Numbered from the stretch's first letter, positions 16,506-25,733 are shown. The stretch: DNA of 64,000 nucleotides from Mesorhizobium opportunistum WSM2075 (GCF_000176035.2 NC_015675.1:6638001-6702000); one strand, 5' to 3'. Notes: generated by a model from the letters alone, not told the origin. Numbers and translations: made by a program.

Positions 16506-18929
16506 ATGAGTAGCGACGACAACGCTGAACGCGACAAGGGTCTCGTCTTTGTGGATACCGCTTTCGACCGACGGCCCGCGACCCATGTGATGATCATTGG
16601 CGTCGGCGCGTTTCAGAGCAAGAAGCTGAAGCCGGTTACTTCACCGCCGATCTCGGCACGCGCTATCGCCGACTGGTTTCTCGATCAGAAGGCCGGATTC
16701 ACCAACCCGGAGCGGCCGCTCGGGAGCCTTGCACTGGCCCTCTCTGAAACGCCCCCTGGGCAGGCTGGCGCCCAATATGCAAGCGTAACCGTGCCACGAG
16801 CGACGTTTGCCGAGGTGAAGGCTGCAGTGAAGGACTGGGTCAAGCGGGCCAATACGCACAAGGACAACGTGATGGTGCTGTTCCTTTCAAGCCACGGCGA
16901 GAGCTTCGGTCGGAGGACAGCCTTCTTACTTGAAGACTACGACACAGACCCGCTTGAGCAGACCGCCGGAATGACCGAGATCGAGCAGTTCATTACAGCG
17001 CTCGAGAACGCTGTGCCGACGTCGCAGCTGTTATTGTTCGATTGCTGCCGTTTGAAGACCTCGTTGGGGCTGCCTGCCGAAGAGGAGTTCGGCACCAAGC
17101 TGATCTCGCTTTCACGAGCGCGGGACGACCACGGTGGAACGCGCCACCAATGGGCGCTCTGCTCAACTAGCCTCTATGAGGAGGCCGACGGTCGGCGCGA
17201 TAAGACAACTGTCTTCACCGACAGTTTGCTCCGAGCGCTCAACGGTGCCGCGGCCGACGTGTCGGGGGCTCGCTGGCCGGTTCGACCCGGCATTCTCGTT
17301 GACCGGCTCACTCAGTTTCTAAGGCTCTTTGCTCGACCAGACGGGTCGTTGCAGACGCCGGCGGGCCGAGCCGCTGGAAGCTTTGCGATCACCTATCCTG
17401 GCGGCCTTGATCGGGTGAAAACCTATGTCAGTCTTTCCGATCGAGCCCGATGGCCACGCTGTCGCACCGTCATCTCAGACCATCGGGAGGTCGTATCTAC
17501 GAAAACTGCGGGCGAGGCCGCGCCCTTCTTCGCGGAGTTTGACCTCGAAGAACTGAAGACAGTGACGATTTCAATTGATCGGGACGGCAAGGCTCTTGGG
17601 TCAGAGATACTTACCCCTCGCGCTCCCGTGGCATTCGTCGAAATCGGAGCGGTACCGACCGTCGAAACCGCCTCGCCAGTCCCGCGTCGCGGCCCCAGCG
17701 CCGAATTGGTTTTTGAGTTTACTGCCGCAGCGGAGGTAGGGGCCGGCTTCGTCGTCGCATTGTCGCGGCGCGACGGCAACAACCCCGGTCCACTGAAACC
17801 AGTAGTCGGCGGCACTCGCGAAAAGCTGCGCCTTGACGTCGAGCCGGGTGCCTACAGCGCCGTCATTACGCTTCCCGACGGGACGAGCGTCAGCAGGGAA
17901 CTCCAAGCCGAGCAAGGCGCGAGTGTCCATAGCCTGATTGTCAGCGGCCCTTCCCTGCATGAATGGCTGGGGTATGCGACCTTAGCCGGCGCGCTTCTTG
18001 CCAGCACCTCAATATCCCAGGGGCCAGACGCGGTCAGCGCACCTCGATTTCCACAGCAGCCTCTCAATCCTAGAGGACCGACGGTCACCAGTGTCGCCCG
18101 TTCAATGCCGGCCCCCTCGTTCTCCGAACTCGTCGGGGTAATGGCCAAGCCGCGCGACGCAGCCCGCCTAGGTGCGGCAGGCCCGCGAACACCCGCCTTG
18201 CGGGAGGCAGCGGGCGACCGGGACTTTCTTCGCTTTGATGTGCCCGAGCACAATCCTCTGGTCTTCGAAGACGCCTACACGCAGCGCCGCGGGCCGCTCT
18301 GGGCCGTCCTTGGATTCGGTACCCGCATCGAAGCGGCCTTTGTGCCGCAGTTGGGCCGGCCGAGCGACCCAAACGAATGGTCCGCTCACCTAATCGTCGC
18401 CGCCGCTCCAGCAGAAGGGCGAGCCGCGACGTCGGGCATCGTCGAGTCATACCGATGGTCCGGCCTGCTGGCGTTCCTCGCTTCGCGCGACTTTGAGCGT
18501 GGCTCCGAGGTTCTCAAGGTCATGCAAGGAGAGGTCCGCGAGGCCGTCCGCAGCAAGATGACCAACCCGCTAGCGGCCGTGGCGGGTGCTCTAATCGCAG
18601 TGGGAGCCGGAGCATCGGAGCTTGTGCCACGGCAATGGCTCGAGAACATCACCAACCGGTTTCCGCAAATCCCCGACGGGCCTATTATCCTGGCGCGTCG
18701 CCTGATGACCGAGAGGTCGCCCGACTTCGATCGCATCTCCGAATTGCTCGAACAAGGGTTCAGCCGCGGCGTGCCATTTTTCTCGCTCACCTGCGACTGG
18801 CTGGCCCGCGGTCTTGAATCGGTTCCTGGGTCGCAGGAGGAGTCTTCACAGGAGCGAGGGCTGGTCCGACGGGTCGCGGCTCGCGTCGATCCGCAACAGG
18901 CCTTCACAGTGGTCAAGCTTACTCCATGA
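16506..18929 (+). CDS. Caspase-like (peptidase C14) protein with long C-terminal region
   Basis: The 807-aa protein starts at ATG 16506 (GGGGGA 4 nt upstream; the ATG at 16467 is weaker). An N-terminal caspase fold runs from about residue 25 (ATHVMIIGVGAFQSKKL) with catalytic His in VMVLFLSSHGESFG (near 128) and Cys in LLLFDCCRLK (near 179). Residues about 330-480 look beta-rich (VTISIDRDGKAL, KLRLDVEPGAYSAVITLPDG), perhaps an Ig-like or sensor domain. The C-terminal 350 residues are unrecognised. No clear signal peptide, so it is probably cytosolic. It is placed between CHAT and MBL genes with short gaps (51 and 9 bp), implying co-expression as part of one system. Confidence 0.82.
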   Translation: MSSDDNAERDKGLVFVDTAFDRRPATHVMIIGVGAFQSKKLKPVTSPPISARAIADWFLDQKAGFTNPERPLGSLALALSETPPGQAGAQYASVTVPRATFAEVKAAVKDWVKRANTHKDNVMVLFLSSHGESFGRRTAFLLEDYDTDPLEQTAGMTEIEQFITALENAVPTSQLLLFDCCRLKTSLGLPAEEEFGTKLISLSRARDDHGGTRHQWALCSTSLYEEADGRRDKTTVFTDSLLRALNGAAADVSGARWPVRPGILVDRLTQFLRLFARPDGSLQTPAGRAAGSFAITYPGGLDRVKTYVSLSDRARWPRCRTVISDHREVVSTKTAGEAAPFFAEFDLEELKTVTISIDRDGKALGSEILTPRAPVAFVEIGAVPTVETASPVPRRGPSAELVFEFTAAAEVGAGFVVALSRRDGNNPGPLKPVVGGTREKLRLDVEPGAYSAVITLPDGTSVSRELQAEQGASVHSLIVSGPSLHEWLGYATLAGALLASTSISQGPDAVSAPRFPQQPLNPRGPTVTSVARSMPAPSFSELVGVMAKPRDAARLGAAGPRTPALREAAGDRDFLRFDVPEHNPLVFEDAYTQRRGPLWAVLGFGTRIEAAFVPQLGRPSDPNEWSAHLIVAAAPAEGRAATSGIVESYRWSGLLAFLASRDFERGSEVLKVMQGEVREAVRSKMTNPLAAVAGALIAVGAGASELVPRQWLENITNRFPQIPDGPIILARRLMTERSPDFDRISELLEQGFSRGVPFFSLTCDWLARGLESVPGSQEESSQERGLVRRVAARVDPQQAFTVVKLTP

Positions 18930-18938
18930 GGTAGCTCA

Positions 18939-20018
18939 ATGTTCACACTCACCATGAATCCGGCGTCTGAGGGCGATGCGCTTGTCCTCGCCTGGGGCGA
19001 TGAGGACCATTCGTATCACGCCCTGGTCGATCTCGGCCGCACAAAGGACTACGGCACTGCCCGGCCTGCGCTAAAGGAGATGAGCAACTGCGAACTCTTC
19101 GTAATCAGCCACATCGATGCCGATCACATCGAAGGAGCCATGCCTTTGGTGCGCGAGGCCGCGGCGCCGTTCAATCCCAAAGAGGTGTGGTTCAATGCCT
19201 ACCATCACCTTGTCGAAGCGCGCGACCGCATTACAGCGGGTCTCGAAACCGAGCCGCTCAACGCCGAGCAGGGCGAAAAGCTTTCGTCCGGCATCGATAA
19301 GTTCAATTGGAAATGGAACTCCCGCTTCGCCAGCCGCATAGCCTCACGTGGGAGCCCGGAGGCAAGTGGCGAAATTAGCTTCGCCGGGCTCGCGATTCGC
19401 CTACTCTCGCCCAACGATGCAGATCTTGCCGCGCTGATCCCGCGTTGGATGGACGAACTTGAAGCCAATGGACTCCGCCCATTCGACCCTGACCACGGAA
19501 TGGGCGAACCTGGCTCAGATCGCGAGCCCTTGTCCGGGCTGGACGTCGAGCAACTCGCCTCCAAACGCTTCAAGGAAGACACCGCCGCGCCTAATCGCAG
19601 CAGCATCGCCTTCATTGCCGAGTTCGGCGGTCGCCGCGTCCTTTTGGGCGCCGATGCCCATCCGGGCATCATGGAGCGCGCTTTGCGGGAGCTCGGAGCG
19701 AGCGAGGCCGAACCCTATCCCCTCGCTTGCTTCAAAGTCTCCCATCACGGCAGCAAGGCCAATACCTCGCCAGAGATTCTTAGGATTCTCGATTGCACGG
19801 CATTCGCCTTTTCGACGGATGGCTCGCGCCACAACCACCCCGATCCCGAAACTATCGCAAGAATCCTTGTGAATGACCCGGTGCGTCAAAAGGTTCTGTA
19901 TTTCAATTATGCGCAAGAGAACACCACGATCTGGAACGACCCCGAGACAATGCGCCGCTTCAATTACCACTGCGTGTTTCCTGCCCAAGGCGAGCAGGGC
20001 TTGGTCATTTCTATCTGA
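18939..20018 (+). CDS. Metallo-beta-lactamase-fold hydrolase, ComEC-like
   Basis: The 359-aa protein carries an MBL-fold metal site: SHIDADHIEG (HxDxDH, residues about 57-62), then NRSSIAFIAEFGGRRVLLGADA and FKVSHHGSKANTS, the last two characteristic of the ComEC/Rec2-type MBL domains that hydrolyse nucleic acid or act as phosphodiesterases. No membrane segments are present, unlike full ComEC. It follows the caspase gene by 9 bp (GAGGTAGCTC before the ATG), the last gene of the plus-strand operon. A cytosolic nuclease or nucleotide hydrolase effector is a reasonable guess, not shown. Confidence 0.82.
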   Translation: MFTLTMNPASEGDALVLAWGDEDHSYHALVDLGRTKDYGTARPALKEMSNCELFVISHIDADHIEGAMPLVREAAAPFNPKEVWFNAYHHLVEARDRITAGLETEPLNAEQGEKLSSGIDKFNWKWNSRFASRIASRGSPEASGEISFAGLAIRLLSPNDADLAALIPRWMDELEANGLRPFDPDHGMGEPGSDREPLSGLDVEQLASKRFKEDTAAPNRSSIAFIAEFGGRRVLLGADAHPGIMERALRELGASEAEPYPLACFKVSHHGSKANTSPEILRILDCTAFAFSTDGSRHNHPDPETIARILVNDPVRQKVLYFNYAQENTTIWNDPETMRRFNYHCVFPAQGEQGLVISI

Positions 20019-20196
20019 GGGGAGTGGTCGCGTTCTCTTCCTCAGGGCAAAATCTGGGCACGGTCATCGGTCTTGTGATGACCATTACATGCCATGTTGC
20101 CGCATCGCGATCTGTTGGCCAAATGAGGTTGGAGCGGGCGTGAAAAAGCCATCGCAACCCCTGCCTTCCTATCGACCGCAGCCATACGAAGGCTGT

Positions 20197-23100
20197 TCAG
20201 GACCCAGTGATAGCAAGTTCCTCGTGCAATGCGGCGTACAACATATTCCCTCTCGCGTTCAACAAGGATACGAGTTCGGCTTCGGTTGCATGTTCGACTT
20301 GCTCTCGACTTCCATATCCGTTTCTCCACAACTCGAGGATTTCGCCGCGCGCTAAGACGATAGGTAATTCAGTCAAGGAGAAGGCTGCGCCGGGTATTCC
20401 AAGGTCAAGGCGTTTAAGCAAAGTACTCACCTCATCCGGATCATCAGCTCGACCAAGAACGATCGCAGCTATTCGGAGCACCGAGTCCAACAGGAAGCGG
20501 GTACCGTCAGCAAAACCCCTTATGTCGCCATGACGAATGGGCGAAAACGGATTGGTGGTGTAGCCAGTCTCAATATCCGTGATTGTAACGCCTTCGATCC
20601 AGTCCGAAACGATGAGCGCACGTTTGCAGCGACCGTAATATTTCACATCGCTTTCCGCACGATGCCATAGGGCACGCGCCACATGTTGGCCAAAGCGTTG
20701 CGAAACTTGTTGCTGCCGTTGCGGCTCACCGCGTCTTGTTTGAGGCGTGTAGTCTTCATCGCGTTCGGGCAGTGCTTCCAATAAAACGAGAACCGTCTCT
20801 AGCCCTATCGAATCCGGCGGCAATTGGCGTAGCAGCTCAACAGCCTGCATACTGGATTCCAAGCTGAGGGGTGACTCGCCGCAGGCGCGCCCTAGAGGCG
20901 TTAGCCTCAGCCTTCCATCGCGCTCATCAATCAACCCATCGTGCTGCATCCTCGTCATCAAATTGAGGAGCCGGGTTGACATGCTGCCGCGCCAGGCGGG
21001 ATCTCTCAGCGAGGCAACAAATCCTCCATAGGTGTTTGCCACCAGATCGACAACCGCATTGCTTGGAATATCCTTTACCTGCGCCAGAAGTCTAACGACC
21101 CACGTGCCCGGGCTTCTTTCGTCGAAGGAAGACTGGATGCGTTCGGGACTTCCCTGAACGTAGCGCCGGAAGAGATTCTCTCGCTCCATGCCGGTGTCGG
21201 CGAGAACTATGGCTTTGCCTTCTGTCTCGTAGCCTAGGCGACCTGCACGGCCCGCCATGTTCTTATACTGAGCGACAGTGTAAGGCTGCGGCTCCACTCC
21301 GCGAAATTCCGTTTCGGCCACGATGACGGTCGAAGCCGGCGTGTTTACGCCGGCAGCTACGGTGCTTGTCGCCACCAAGACCTGAATCCCACCGTTTGGA
21401 TCGCGAAAGCCTCTCTCCACGATCATGCGTTCTTCGCGATTAAGATCACCGTTGTGAAAGGCAACGCCGCCGTTGAGCGCGCGGCGAAGGCGTTCGGACA
21501 TATCCGAACGATCCATTCCCGGCAGCATGTCCGCGATTGCTTGTGCTGGCGGCAAACCCAACTCGGCCGCGAGATATTCCGCGCAACCGGCGGATGGTCC
21601 TCTCGCGTTACGAAAGACGATGACCTTTTCGCCCTGACCGGCGAGATGCCGAACCAGCGGTACGAGAACGTCTTGGGAAGATGGCTTATCCCGGCGCTGC
21701 CGTATCTCGCAGCGTGCGAACAACTGCGCGACCTCCACCTCACCATTAGGACGCTGCAACTTCCACACGCCGCTCCGATCAATGACACCTTCTGTCAAGG
21801 GAACCGGACGCTCGGTCGTAAGGAGAAGTTCGCAATCAAGCCAGCGCTCAAAGTTGTTTGTGTCGCCGATTACCGCACTCAGGGTCGCCAACTGAGGTGC
21901 AATCCCCCGCTCGCGTGCACTCAAAAGATTGGTGAGGATTAGCTCCACAACCATCCCACGACCCGGCTCTGTGATAAACTGTCCTTCGTCAATCACCACA
22001 AGACCGATTTGGTGAAGGATGTGTGGAGAGGAAACTGACAGAGCCAAAAACTTCTCGTAAGTGAAGAAGGCTATGTCGTACTTACCCCTTAGAACGTCGC
22101 CAACCTGATCTTGCCAATCGCCGCTGCATCGGGCGATGCGCAGATTCAAAAGGTCGCCATAGAGCGCAGAGAAATCTTCGAATTTTTCATTGACCAGCGC
22201 TTTGTAAGGGAGGAGGAAAACCGCCTTCTTTCCCTCGCCGATTGCTTTCAGTGCTGCCATCTCGCCGACAAACGTTTTGCCGGCACTTGTCGGCGCTACG
22301 ACGAGAAGAGATTTTCCATCGAGCACGCCATGGCTATTCACAGCGGCGATCTGCAATGAATTCAGACCGGCGGGGAAACGATCGCTCCAAGCGTTCAGCG
22401 CATTCTGAGGAATTCCGTAGGCCGAAAGCTCCCCAATTGGACCTGTAACAGTGACCGTGCCTCTTTCTGGATAGAGCGCGCGGTAGCATTCACCGCGCAT
22501 ACCTTTCGGCAGGGTTAGCTCTCCTTCGACATGACCGAACATCACCGGAGTCTGTTCGTAACCGAATCGGGCAGCGTTGGCGCGGACCATTTGCACAACG
22601 CGGTCCACCATCGCAACCACGCTCACCGGTCCATCACTCTCCAGTATGCAATCCAAAATCGCCTTCGTAAAAAGACCGTGGCGTGTTTGGGGGTCTTCGA
22701 GGGCCTCCTCGTTTGGATTGCATGCAGCGAAAAGAATACGGCCCTGTCCACCAACTTCGGCGAGCGGCATCCCCGCTGCGCGCGGAATGTATCCGACATC
22801 CAGAACGCGTGCCGGCGCGCCACCGCTAAAGCAGCAATCTAGCAAAAGCAGGACAGCGCGCGCTCGCGAAGTCCGAAACTTCGCGGCAATCTCCGTCATG
22901 TCTATTGTCGTTCCCGGAACGTCGTCAGAGCGCGTATCCGTCAAAACTAATCGGTGGTCTTGCGTGCCGTGGCCGGCAAAAAACAGGATGACGACGTCAT
23001 CTTCTGATGCACCGTCGAGCACATCGTCAAAGATGGCCGAAACCCTCGCATAAGTCGCGTCGTGGTCAGTGATAAGCGTTGGCTGAAACCGGTCAATAGA

Positions 23101-23208
23101 ATCCGACAGCACCGCGCACAAAGTCGAAGCATCACCCACAGCGCCGCTCAGTTCCCGCGCAAGCGGATCAAGATGTTTGTTGATTCCAATAAACGCTGCG
23201 CGGATCAT
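20197..23208 (-). CDS. Caspase-Ski2/Hel308-like helicase fusion protein
   Basis: A 1003-aa protein from ATG 23208 (MIRAAFIGINKHLDPLA). Residues 1-240 form a caspase (C14) domain: DDVVILFFAGHGTQDH (His near 77) and VLLLLDCCFSGG (Cys near 123). Residues about 275-1000 are an SF2 helicase: VVAPTSAGKTFVGE (motif I, near 305), VVIDEGQF (motif II, DEGQ, near 405), VLVATSTVAAGVNTP (motif V) and QYKNMAGRAGRLG (motif VI, near 648), then a winged-helix/ratchet-like tail as in Ski2/Hel308. The open frame reaches 23334, but the YodC-like gene ends 2 bp before 23208. It converges with the MBL gene. Confidence 0.88.
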   Translation of the reverse strand: MIRAAFIGINKHLDPLARELSGAVGDASTLCAVLSDSIDRFQPTLITDHDATYARVSAIFDDVLDGASEDDVVILFFAGHGTQDHRLVLTDTRSDDVPGTTIDMTEIAAKFRTSRARAVLLLLDCCFSGGAPARVLDVGYIPRAAGMPLAEVGGQGRILFAACNPNEEALEDPQTRHGLFTKAILDCILESDGPVSVVAMVDRVVQMVRANAARFGYEQTPVMFGHVEGELTLPKGMRGECYRALYPERGTVTVTGPIGELSAYGIPQNALNAWSDRFPAGLNSLQIAAVNSHGVLDGKSLLVVAPTSAGKTFVGEMAALKAIGEGKKAVFLLPYKALVNEKFEDFSALYGDLLNLRIARCSGDWQDQVGDVLRGKYDIAFFTYEKFLALSVSSPHILHQIGLVVIDEGQFITEPGRGMVVELILTNLLSARERGIAPQLATLSAVIGDTNNFERWLDCELLLTTERPVPLTEGVIDRSGVWKLQRPNGEVEVAQLFARCEIRQRRDKPSSQDVLVPLVRHLAGQGEKVIVFRNARGPSAGCAEYLAAELGLPPAQAIADMLPGMDRSDMSERLRRALNGGVAFHNGDLNREERMIVERGFRDPNGGIQVLVATSTVAAGVNTPASTVIVAETEFRGVEPQPYTVAQYKNMAGRAGRLGYETEGKAIVLADTGMERENLFRRYVQGSPERIQSSFDERSPGTWVVRLLAQVKDIPSNAVVDLVANTYGGFVASLRDPAWRGSMSTRLLNLMTRMQHDGLIDERDGRLRLTPLGRACGESPLSLESSMQAVELLRQLPPDSIGLETVLVLLEALPERDEDYTPQTRRGEPQRQQQVSQRFGQHVARALWHRAESDVKYYGRCKRALIVSDWIEGVTITDIETGYTTNPFSPIRHGDIRGFADGTRFLLDSVLRIAAIVLGRADDPDEVSTLLKRLDLGIPGAAFSLTELPIVLARGEILELWRNGYGSREQVEHATEAELVSLLNARGNMLYAALHEELAITGS

Positions 23209-23210
23209 GG

Positions 23211-23438
23211 TTAGGCTCTGTGCACCGCAATCGATCCGGTGGCGGGGCGTTCGTATTTTTTCAGCGCCACCGGCGGAAAAGTTTCTCTTTGAACGACTTG
23301 CTTGTTTCCGATCTTTTCGAACCACACGCACCACACGCCGTCCTCGTCCGTCATGCTCGTCTTGCCTACTTGCTCAACAGTCATTTGAGGACCCTCGGAT
23401 TTCAGTTAAACAACGTCACCCGCTGCAAATTCAGACAT
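23211..23438 (-). pseudogene. YodC-like (DUF2158) mini-gene with early stop
   Basis: From ATG 23438, preceded by AAGGAG 6 nt upstream, the frame reads MSEFAAGDVV, then TAA at codon 11 (23406-23408), then LKSEGPQMTVEQVG, VWCVWFEKIGN and QRETFPPVALKKYE to a stop at 23211-23213. This is the YodC-like pattern (GDVVxLKSGGPxMTV...W...F). A single C-to-T change of CAA to TAA would explain the stop. Re-initiation at the ATG of MTVEQV would give a shorter product. It ends 2 bp before the caspase-helicase start, so it lies in the same transcript. Confidence 0.65.
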
Positions 23439-23762
23439 TTTCGTCTCCTTGTTCGTGATTTGTTCAATCATAACATTTTTTTGCGGTAGGCACTCCAGCG
23501 ACTCGTTCTTTGAACAATTATCAACAGGTGATGCACCAAGTCTTTACGGATTGAGTGAATTCGGTCGCGATGGCGAACTTGCATAGACAGCGGTGCCGCC
23601 CATCAAACAAGCGGCAATCATATGCGTCAGCGAGTGCAGTCCACAAATAGGTCTGCAACATAGACGTTTCCGCCGTCCCGTCGAGACGCCACCAAATTAG
23701 TCAAACGAACGGAATATCCTCCCGCAAAACCGATCAGCGCTTCGATCGCCGCCAGCCCGCTG
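23439..23762. other. Upstream region of the caspase-helicase unit
   Basis: No gene recognised. A run of T/A-rich sequence at 23460-23530 is the likely promoter area for the minus-strand YodC-like/caspase-helicase transcript. Confidence 0.4.
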
Positions 23763-24489
23763 TCATGGCCTCCGCTTCTGAACAGAACCATCTTTCGCCT
23801 TTGGCTTCGGTGATTTTGGTGACGTTGTAGTACTTCTGTCCAGGCACGTGATAGATGCGCTCGCCGTTGGCTGATATGTTGCCTTTGATATTGCAGCCGG
23901 AGTTGCCGTTGCCAATCGCAAAAAGCGGTGCCGGCGGCGCTTGCGCATCGTCGCTATGCTGCGCCCGCTAGTCCCATGGCGGCAGAAGCGTTCCGACCCA
24001 AAGATCGGTCTTCGGCCTTCGCTTTGGCCTGTTGTTTTGCATAGGCGCCATCGCTGTATTTTGGACAGTCGAGCGCTTGGCCGTGCTCGAGCATCCAGGC
24101 GGCGACGCTCGACCGTCGGCGCGCCTGCAGTCACCAACAAACCGGCCGTAGCGACCAAGTCCCGAGCGTACAGTTGACCGGCCTCGAGGCTGCTAGGAAG
24201 CCGTCCAGCGCTTCGGCGGAACGGCGCCCGCATGGATATTCGAATCCCTTGGCGTCGTCGCAGTATTGCCGGCTCTCGGGCGCGTCGATGCCATTGAAGC
24301 GGACACGCTGCCCATGGATCTCGATCGTGTCGCCATCGATGATGGAGGCGACACCGGCAATCGGCGCTGGAGCCGGCTTGGTCAGATTCTGTAGGTGACC
24401 TCGGGCAATGAGCCGCTGTGTTGCATGAAGAACTGCGCCACCAAAGCCGAAGCCGCGGCTACCGTCACGTAGATCACTCGCAAAGGCAT
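23763..24489 (-). pseudogene. Staphylococcal-nuclease-like thermonuclease pseudogene
   Basis: Pieces in shifting frames give an N-terminal membrane or signal segment (MPLRVIYVTVAAASALVAQF), the SNase core (IIDGDTIEIHGQRVRFNGID then APESRQYC), GRYGRFVGDCRRADGR and the C-terminal module CNIKGNISANGERIYHVPGQ plus KGERWFCSEAEA. At least three frameshifts separate them. The intact family hydrolyses DNA and RNA outside the cytoplasm; this copy is dead. Confidence 0.75.
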
Positions 24490-24587
24490 GCCAGCCCACC
24501 GGCGCGGGCGATATTGCTTGGCTCCGGCGCGGTTCAGCTTGTCGGACCGATTGTCGTAGCGAGATCGTTCCACCGTCCTGGCCGCTT

Positions 24588-24965
24588 TCACTCGCACCCG
24601 ATGCCGTCGCGATCGCGATCTAGTCCGTTAGGATCACCGTTGGTGATTTTCACCCGATGGGGTGCGACCGGATTGTTTCCCTTGCCGCCTGCGCAGTCCA
24701 AATCAGCACCGCCAGATGGCACAGCTGCGGCAGTTGCGGCCACGTCTCGATACCTGTTGACGATTGCTGCGGCGCGTACGCCGTCGCCCTCGATATGGGT
24801 GTTGTTGCTGTTGGGATTGAATGGATCGACCGTCTGCAAAAGCATGTTGGCGTGGTACGCATCGCCAGCGGCGAGCGTCACCGAATCGAAATTGTTCAAA
24901 TAGTCGGCTGCGCAGCCCGAGATAAGCACCACGGACAACACGCACGAAAATTCGTGCACACGCAT
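24588..24965 (-). CDS. Lipoprotein with Excalibur-like calcium-binding tail
   Basis: About 125 aa from ATG 24965. A lipoprotein signal peptide (MRVHEFSCVLSVVLISGCAA; lipobox LISGC) is followed by a short helical domain (SVTLAAGDAYHANMLLQTVD) and ends with DPNGLDRDRDGIGCE, the DxDxDGxxCE motif of Excalibur domains, usually calcium-binding. Probably anchored in a membrane facing the periplasm. It lies between two nuclease pseudogenes, a setting of degraded genes, but the frame itself is intact. Confidence 0.6.
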   Translation of the reverse strand: MRVHEFSCVLSVVLISGCAADYLNNFDSVTLAAGDAYHANMLLQTVDPFNPNSNNTHIEGDGVRAAAIVNRYRDVAATAAAVPSGGADLDCAGGKGNNPVAPHRVKITNGDPNGLDRDRDGIGCE

Positions 24966-25104
24966 GAATGAATTCCCCAACCCAAGACGGATCATGCGCT
25001 ATTTGTCTTTTGTTGTCGAATCCAGAAGAGGTTTCGGTCTTCCGTGCAGGCACCTTGTCTCATTGCCGTGTCGTCTCAGCGATGTTGGCTCTGGGGAGGA
25101 ATAC

Positions 25105-25512
25105 ATGCGTGGCGCGCTCGTCTTTGGTTCCGTTCTTTCATGATCCTATCATCGGCTCCCGCCTTGGGCCTGGTGGGACGGCGGCCCCATGCAGATCGCC
25201 GCCGTGGCCTACTCAAAGCTGAGCGCACAGGCGAAGGCCAAGGCCGATGCCCCGATCAAACTGAACCCCGACTATCAGAGCTGGGTTGCCGGCGTGCCGG
25301 ACGACAAGAAGGCGCAGTATGCTTTCGTTCATGCGGCGGTTTGGGCTGATGACATCAAAGACCCTGCCCACGGCTACACCAAGGACGACGACACGCCAAC
25401 GGGGCAGAACATCGGCTATGCCGACAAGAACATGCATCGCTACTGGCACTTCAAGGACATCAGCTTTTCGACCGACGGGACGCAATTCTCCGACACGCGG
25501 TCTCGCAGATGA
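25105..25512 (+). pseudogene. S1/P1-type nuclease fragment
   Basis: ATG 25105 (GGGGAGGA 4 nt upstream) opens a signal peptide broken by TGA; a shifted frame continues AWWDGGPMQIAAVAYSKL (the mature S1/P1 N-terminus, where W is normally a zinc ligand and the usual GH is here GP), VHAAVWADDIKD and MHRYWHFKDI. The C-terminal half, with most zinc ligands, is missing. Family members degrade single-stranded nucleic acid in the periplasm. Confidence 0.7.
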
Positions 25513-25559
25513 AACTCTTCGTCGCCGCGCTGCCGGCGTCAGCCGCTACCGACGACGTG

Positions 25560-25608
25560 CGCTCTCTTCTTTTGGTTTCAGCGCTTTAAGGGCGGCGTCC
25601 GTCAGCAT
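25560..25608 (-). pseudogene. Tyrosine integrase N-terminal stub (P4/DUF4102 type)
   Basis: ATG 25608, with AGGAG about 11 nt upstream, reads MLTDAALKALKPKEES, matching the very conserved opening of P4-type integrases (LTDxALKALKPKEK). Homology ends after some 15 codons where it meets the S1/P1 fragment. It marks a former integrative-element boundary. Confidence 0.5.
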
Positions 25609-25699
25609 CCCAATGGTCTCCTGAAAAAGACCGTACGGTACAATTTCAAGGCTCGGCAGCAGGAAATCCCTTTTTTTCAGTGCCTTAACGGGCAAAAAA

Positions 25700-25733
25700 G
25701 TACCGTCACGAGCCTCATTGGTTGTGACGGTAC
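25700..25733. repeat. 10-bp inverted repeat
   Basis: GTACCGTCAC and GTGACGGTAC are perfect arms around a 14-nt loop, flanked by A/T runs. It lies about 90 bp upstream of the integrase stub and could be an operator, a terminator or part of an attachment region. Confidence 0.5.
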
